From contig CAYPKW010000006.1 in NCBI GenBank assembly GCA_964411425.1, forward strand, positions 13,148 to 77,147: 64,000 bases of DNA, in the 5' to 3' direction. The first letter of the stretch is position 1; the number at the start of each line of letters is the position of its first letter. This DNA comes from CAYPKW01 sp964411425 (GTDB taxonomy: Bacteria; Pseudomonadota; Alphaproteobacteria; Dongiales; Dongiaceae). Below, in pieces: positions 59,875 through 64,000 of this stretch. The translations under genes were made by a program, and so were the position numbers. The notes beneath the pieces were generated by a model. The model did no database searches. It was not told where the DNA came from and saw nothing but the letters and a program-made list of their open reading frames with translations.

Positions 59875-62144
59875 GCCTTTCAGACGGTCAACAATGCGCT
59901 CTGCTTCAGCTCCGGGAAATCCAACATTTCGGCCCATGCGCATTTGAAATCGTCTCAATAACGCGACCTCAACGACGAGGCGAGTGCCTGATCGTTCAGG
60001 TATCCGTAAACTGCGCAGCTATGCCCAAAGCCGCAGGCGGCCTGCCGCTGAGGCAAAGAGAGCGCATCGAGCTTAAGATTCCGCCCGACTTCCCGTTTCG
60101 GCGCCCCGCCTTCTGGACTACGCACAAGCGGTTTGCCGGTTTTCCGCACGTTCAGTGGTCACGTTATCTGTGTCTGTATCGATCGACCGAGACCGAATGG
60201 ATTGCCAGTGATGGCATGTACGGTGCAATCGAGCGACTAGACGACTGGCTCCGCCAGGGCGCCCTTAATCAACTTGACCCATTCGGCGAACCGTTGCATC
60301 CGCCTGCCGTCTATGCATCGAGCGACCAGTACGTCATTCCCCAAACCGACACACCGCCCGTCGAAGCAGCGCCCTGGTTCGGCTTTGCGATCCTTGACCG
60401 AAAATCGGAAAACCGCGTTCACATTACCGGCTGGGTTCCGCTTGAACAGATACCTCCCGTGGGCGAGACCGCAGCGGCTCTATTGCTGCATGAGCCCTTG
60501 CCGTTCGAATACCCAAGCACTGTCCGCGCCCTTGTCTCCGAACTGACAAAGCATGGCATTTCGCAGCGCTCGCTCTTCGTCGCACTTAAACTCGCCGCCC
60601 TAACGACCGCCGAGGGCAGACCGCTCTTTCTTGTCGTTGGCGCTCCGATGCGCGGCATTGCGGGCGCAGAACGGCTGGAACAGCATCTCGAAGTCTGGTG
60701 CCTGGACGAACTTGCCACCAAGGGCTTTCGCCTCATGGTGACTGAATTTCCTGAAATAAACGAGCAGGTTGAGGTCATCATGCTGGGTTGGGCCGAAACG
60801 GCCAACGTCCAGTGGTGCACGGTTCGCGAGCAGCGTCCTGCCGTCACGATGCGCCGCGATCATGACTCACCGCTCTCCTGGTTTCGAGGCAAATCTGTGA
60901 GCCTGTGGGGTTGCGGCGCGCTTGGCAGCCATGCCGCAGAATTCCTCACTCGTGCCGGTGTTGCCAGAATCGCCTTACAGGATCACTCCTTGGTTTCGCC
61001 GGGCATCCTTGCGCGCCAGTTATTCGATGACGCCGACATAACGCGCTGGAAGGCAACCGCCCTTGCCGACCGCCTGAAACGGATCAACCCCGATCTCCAG
61101 GTCACGACCAACACCACCGATCTTCAGGGAACGACGCTGGACGCCGGCCCGTGGACCGGCGAAGCCGAACTCGTAATCGACGCTACCGCCTCACGCACCG
61201 TCGCGCTCAAGCTGGAATCCGTCCGGGGAAGGGCGAGCGTTCCGCTCGTCTCAATGGCCATCGGCCACCGTGCCGAACGCGGCCTGGTCACGGTTTCACA
61301 ACCGGGATTCACGGGAGGTACTTTTGACATAGAGCGCCGTGCCAAGATCGAGACCTGCAATAGGTCCACTTACATTGCTTTTCGCAAGGAATTCTGGCCC
61401 GATCCGGGCACTCGCCAGTTCTTCGAGCCCGAGCCCGGCTGTTCCAGCCCGACCTTCGTGGGCTCCGCGGCGGACATCGCAGCCTTGGCCGGCTCCATGC
61501 TCAATATCGCCGCCCTTCGCTTGGCTGGCTTAAAGGCGGATTGCGCTTCTGCCGACATTGTCGAGCTACCGCACATAGCACAGAAGAACAGATCTTCGGC
61601 GCGCGCCAGTTTCGTCTGGCGTCCCGACCATATTGCGCACGATCCGCATCACGGCTATCAGGTTCGCATTGGACCTTTCGCGCTGCGGGAGATCCGGGCC
61701 TGGATCGGCCGGAATAACCGCGTCAACGGCAGCGGCATCGAAACCGGCGGTTTGCTTTTTGGTGAATTCAACGAACCGGCAAAGATCGTCTGGATTACAG
61801 AGGTTTCAGGGCCGCCGCCGGACAGTGAGGCCTCCGCGGAAGGATTTGTCTGCGGCGTTGAAGGTACGCTCGCCGATAATGCCGAGCGCAAGGCCCGCAC
61901 GAAAGACTCTGTGAGCTTCATCGGCATGTGGCATACCCATCCGGCCTCCAAACCGATCCCGAGCACCACTGACCTCGGCGCCATGTTTAGCCTGCTTACC
62001 GCCGCAGACCACAATCCCCGCCATACGCTCATGCTCATTGTCGGCGATTTGGCGACCACTCCCCCGATGGGGGCGTACGTATTCACCCGCCATGACTTCG
62101 TTGTCATCCGGCGCCGCCGTGGGGCGGAACCCGATGCCCAGTGA
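59871..62144 (+). CDS. E2-E1(ThiF)-JAB ubiquitin-type fusion protein
   Basis: A 757-residue fusion. Residues ~10-135 are a prokaryotic E2-like domain with catalytic Cys101 in SRYLCLYRS and the following helix (AIERLDDWLRQGALN). Residues ~150-330 are an unassigned domain. Residues ~340-560 are an E1/ThiF adenylation domain (SLWGCGALGSHAAEFLTRAG) with a candidate transfer Cys in EPGCSSPTF. Residues ~595-750 are a JAB/JAMM isopeptidase with Glu624 and the complete HTHPASKPIPSTTD metal motif. It thus contains both conjugating and deconjugating activities. The target and modifier are unknown. GTGA start overlap with the MBL gene; overlaps the patatin gene by 11 nt. Confidence 0.9.
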   Translation: MSLSDGQQCALLQLREIQHFGPCAFEIVSITRPQRRGECLIVQVSVNCAAMPKAAGGLPLRQRERIELKIPPDFPFRRPAFWTTHKRFAGFPHVQWSRYLCLYRSTETEWIASDGMYGAIERLDDWLRQGALNQLDPFGEPLHPPAVYASSDQYVIPQTDTPPVEAAPWFGFAILDRKSENRVHITGWVPLEQIPPVGETAAALLLHEPLPFEYPSTVRALVSELTKHGISQRSLFVALKLAALTTAEGRPLFLVVGAPMRGIAGAERLEQHLEVWCLDELATKGFRLMVTEFPEINEQVEVIMLGWAETANVQWCTVREQRPAVTMRRDHDSPLSWFRGKSVSLWGCGALGSHAAEFLTRAGVARIALQDHSLVSPGILARQLFDDADITRWKATALADRLKRINPDLQVTTNTTDLQGTTLDAGPWTGEAELVIDATASRTVALKLESVRGRASVPLVSMAIGHRAERGLVTVSQPGFTGGTFDIERRAKIETCNRSTYIAFRKEFWPDPGTRQFFEPEPGCSSPTFVGSAADIAALAGSMLNIAALRLAGLKADCASADIVELPHIAQKNRSSARASFVWRPDHIAHDPHHGYQVRIGPFALREIRAWIGRNNRVNGSGIETGGLLFGEFNEPAKIVWITEVSGPPPDSEASAEGFVCGVEGTLADNAERKARTKDSVSFIGMWHTHPASKPIPSTTDLGAMFSLLTAADHNPRHTLMLIVGDLATTPPMGAYVFTRHDFVVIRRRRGAEPDAQ

Positions 62145-63306
62145 CAATGGACCCAGCATAGGCCTTGCACTTTCCGGCGGCGGGTCGCGGGCCATCGCTT
62201 TTCATCTCGGTTGTCTGAGGGCACTCAACGACCGCGGAATTCTGCCCAAGACGCGCGTGATTTCCTCTGTTTCGGGCGGCTCTGTCATAGCGGCGATGTA
62301 TGCTTACAGCAGCGATAGTTTTGACAAGTTTGACACCCGCGTCGTAGCTCTCCTGCGATCGGGTCTGGTCTGGCGCATCGCGCGCCACGCGGTCCTGTCT
62401 GCCACACTGCCGAAGTCACTCCTAACGATGGCCACGGCCGGAGCAACTGCGCTTGCCTGCGATTTTGCCCGGACCCTTATCAGCCTTGCCAATATCGCGG
62501 GCCTCAACCTGCCCACTGATAAGGAGTGGTTACATGCCCCGATCCGGCGCTACTCCAGCCGGCCAGTCGCCTTCGAGCAGGCACTCGAAAAGTACATCTT
62601 TGGCGGGGCTACCATGCCACAGGTCGCGCGCCCAGGCCTTGATATCGTCATCAACGCGACCGAGCTGCGCACGCAGACCGCATTCCGCTTCGGTTCAAAA
62701 TCTTCCGGGTCTTGGCGCTTTGGGCGCGTATCGAATAACGACCTTGCGGTAGCCAAGGCCGTTGCTGCTTCTGCGGCCTATCCGCTTCTTCTCCCCGCCC
62801 TGGATGAGAGGCTGACATTTGAGCGTAAGGGCGCAACCCGCACCGCACGCGTCATTCTCACCGACGGTGGCGTTTACGACAATCTAGGCGTCACCTGCCT
62901 GGAACCCGGCCGGTCAGCCGACATCAGCACGAACGTTTTCCACGTCGATTACATCATCTGCTGCGATGCAGGCCGCGGCCAGCCGGCAGGAACAAACAGG
63001 CCGTACTGGTGGCGTACGCGCATGCAAGAATCATTTGAAACAACCCACAGGCGCGTCCAAACGAGCACTTACGACCGCATCCACAAATACGTTGAAAGCG
63101 GTGAACTGGCTGGCTTTGTCATGCCCTATCTCGGTCAACAGGACGATCGGTTGCCGTTCCGGCCGCCCGATCTCGTTCCTAGAGATGCGGTAATTACCTA
63201 TCCCACAGATTTTTCGCCGATGAGTCAGGAGGCAGTCAACATGCTCTCCCTGCGTGGCGAGCAGCTAACGCGCCTTCTTGTTGCGCGCTACACGCCCGAA
63301 CTTTGA
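62134..63306 (+). CDS. patatin-like phospholipase
   Basis: A 390-residue patatin-fold serine lipase with oxyanion motif GLALSGGGSRAIAFHLG, nucleophile Ser47 in SSVSGGSVIAAM and the dyad Asp in LTDGGVYDNLG. Patatin phospholipases are known membrane-degrading effectors in CBASS. Here it is the last gene of the MBL-E2/E1/JAB operon, so it may be the toxic effector. The upstream gene overlaps it by 11 nt. Confidence 0.88.
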   Translation: MPSDNGPSIGLALSGGGSRAIAFHLGCLRALNDRGILPKTRVISSVSGGSVIAAMYAYSSDSFDKFDTRVVALLRSGLVWRIARHAVLSATLPKSLLTMATAGATALACDFARTLISLANIAGLNLPTDKEWLHAPIRRYSSRPVAFEQALEKYIFGGATMPQVARPGLDIVINATELRTQTAFRFGSKSSGSWRFGRVSNNDLAVAKAVAASAAYPLLLPALDERLTFERKGATRTARVILTDGGVYDNLGVTCLEPGRSADISTNVFHVDYIICCDAGRGQPAGTNRPYWWRTRMQESFETTHRRVQTSTYDRIHKYVESGELAGFVMPYLGQQDDRLPFRPPDLVPRDAVITYPTDFSPMSQEAVNMLSLRGEQLTRLLVARYTPEL

Positions 63307-63634
63307 GTCTTCTCTCCCCGCGGCCATCTGCCGACGCTGGGGACTTCGACCCCTTCAGGGGGTAACGCAAGTACGGGGGTTTCTGCGCTGAATCAGTTCG
63401 AGTTGTTTTTGCTTGTTCGTGGTCGTCCCTCGTGGCTACGATATGCGCACGCGGCGTTCGGTGTGCACGGAACATCCAATGTGTGCCTGATATTCGAGGC
63501 GTCTCATGTCGGGTTCACCGTAGAGCCGTTCGGTCGTGTCGCACAACCTCGATTTTGCGACTTGTGTTGTACATGGCGCGCTACAGGCGCCGCGAGCCGA
63601 TAGGCGCCGGGCATGATGGAGGAGGAATGGACGG
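63307..63634 (+). other. 328-bp stretch without a supported gene
   Basis: A plus-strand frame (about 63388-63603) is open but lacks a good start and a recognisable motif. A G/C-rich inverted element (GACCCCTTCAGGGGGT region near 63349-63363) follows the patatin stop and could act as a weak terminator. Nothing else is seen. Confidence 0.3.
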
Positions 63635-63826
63635 ATGGAAAGTGTAGGCATCACACACTACGTCGCAGTTGCGGCCGGTTTCATACTCATTGGTGCGTGT
63701 GCGTATTCGGTGGTGCGACTCAGCCCAACACCGTATCGCAATATAGCGCTTTCGGTGGTCGCTCTCGGGTTGTTCGCCGTTGGCACCGGGACCCGGCTAG
63801 CCCGATCTATTCACCAGGATAGCTGA
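63635..63826 (+). CDS. small two-helix membrane protein
   Basis: A 63-residue protein with two hydrophobic segments, YVAVAAGFILIGACAYSVV and IALSVVALGLFAVGTGTRLA, separated by a short polar turn (RLSPTPYRN). GGAGGA lies 11 nt before the ATG. No family was recognised; it could be a holin-like or immunity-type protein, but that is a guess from size. Confidence 0.5.
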   Translation: MESVGITHYVAVAAGFILIGACAYSVVRLSPTPYRNIALSVVALGLFAVGTGTRLARSIHQDS

Positions 63827-63838
63827 TTTTGGCGCGCT

Positions 63839-64000
63839 GTGGAGGGTTCCGGCAAGCGGGTGCGTGGGATGGTGGCGCGGTTTGCGCTTTGTGGTGTGGA
63901 TTTGTCGGGGCTGGAGGTTGAGGGGACGGGTTTGGCGGGGCACGCTCGCCCCGTGGGTCAGGGGCCGTGGGCGGCGAAGCGGCCGGCGAGGAAGCGGAAG
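63839..64000 (+). other. open reading frame running off the right edge
   Basis: From GTG 63839 (or ATG 63869) a frame stays open for 54 codons to the window end (MVARFALCGVDLSGLEVEG..). The last part is Lys/Arg-rich. It may be the start of a gene that continues beyond the window, but the DNA is strongly G-biased and no motif is visible. Confidence 0.25.

Noticed and set aside
58711..63306. Calling the operon type II CBASS
   Set aside because: No CD-NTase gene is visible in the window and the E2, E1 and JAB domains are fused in one protein, unlike Cap2/Cap3.
63403..63603. 66-codon plus frame after patatin
   Set aside because: No plausible start codon with ribosome site and no recognisable motif.

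Overview
This window looks like a draft-assembly scaffold from a GC-rich alphaproteobacterium, most like Rhodospirillales. The evidence is gene order: mnmE - DUF6489, rho - hemJ - hemH - hemE, the ppsR - maf - aroE - coaE - dnaQ chain facing secB, then the Tim44-like gene - mltA, smr - xre, hslVU and hisB-H-A-F-E. This block is characteristic of the chromosomal region near the origin in that class. One 100-N assembly gap (44572-44671) is present.

Region 1 (1-37.5 kb) is core chromosome. It holds tRNA modification (mnmE, cut by the left edge), a DUF255/thioredoxin-fold protein, dienelactone hydrolase and quinone reductase, transcription termination (rho), late haem synthesis, the ppsR-to-dnaQ chain, protein export (secB), envelope genes (Tim44-like, mltA), lactate utilisation (lutABC), smr, an HTH regulator, an AAA ATPase, the HslVU protease and histidine synthesis. 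After the his operon come a LOV-domain histidine kinase, a class III cyclase with TPRs, a GAF protein, an MFS transporter, a cupin, and a four-gene minus-strand operon of dehydrogenases plus a 2OG-Fe(II) oxygenase. Three intergenic spaces (1380-1497, 9662-9806, 14122-14268) carry members of a CTAG-bounded double-palindrome repeat family. Two of these are the same 145-147-bp element in opposite orientations.

Region 2 (37.5-49.3 kb) is an accessory island built around broken comM fragments. A comM 3' fragment joined to a divergent two-HTH regulator gene occurs twice (39.4-39.9 kb degenerate, 48.3-49.2 kb less damaged), in the same orientation. Between them lies what I read as a small RiPP (ribosomally made, modified peptide) cluster. 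It has a cyclase/AAA/TPR regulator, a receiver protein whose phospho-acceptor Asp is Glu, a precursor peptide with 19-residue tandem repeats, a YcaO enzyme, a TfuA protein and a Crp-family regulator. A perfect TGTGA-N6-TCACA site sits exactly 41.5 bp upstream of the start predicted from a -10 element in front of the precursor. This suggests cAMP/Crp-type control by the cluster's own regulator. The assembly gap falls inside the precursor gene, and its two sides share an identical 55-nt sequence.

Region 3 (49.3-64 kb) is mobile/defence DNA. It holds phage- or plasmid-type small genes (DUF1353, a secreted HNH nuclease-like protein, a 68-aa conserved protein), scraps of IS5-like and IS1380-like transposases, a HerA/VirD4-like ATPase with a possible nuclease tail, a BsuBI/PstI-type restriction-modification pair, a DUF3768 protein, and a tight three-gene operon. 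That operon encodes an MBL-fold hydrolase, an E2-E1-JAB ubiquitin-type fusion and a patatin-like phospholipase. No CD-NTase or ubiquitin-like protein is visible beside it, so it is a candidate defence system resembling, but not identical to, type II CBASS. No rRNA, tRNA or CRISPR array was seen.
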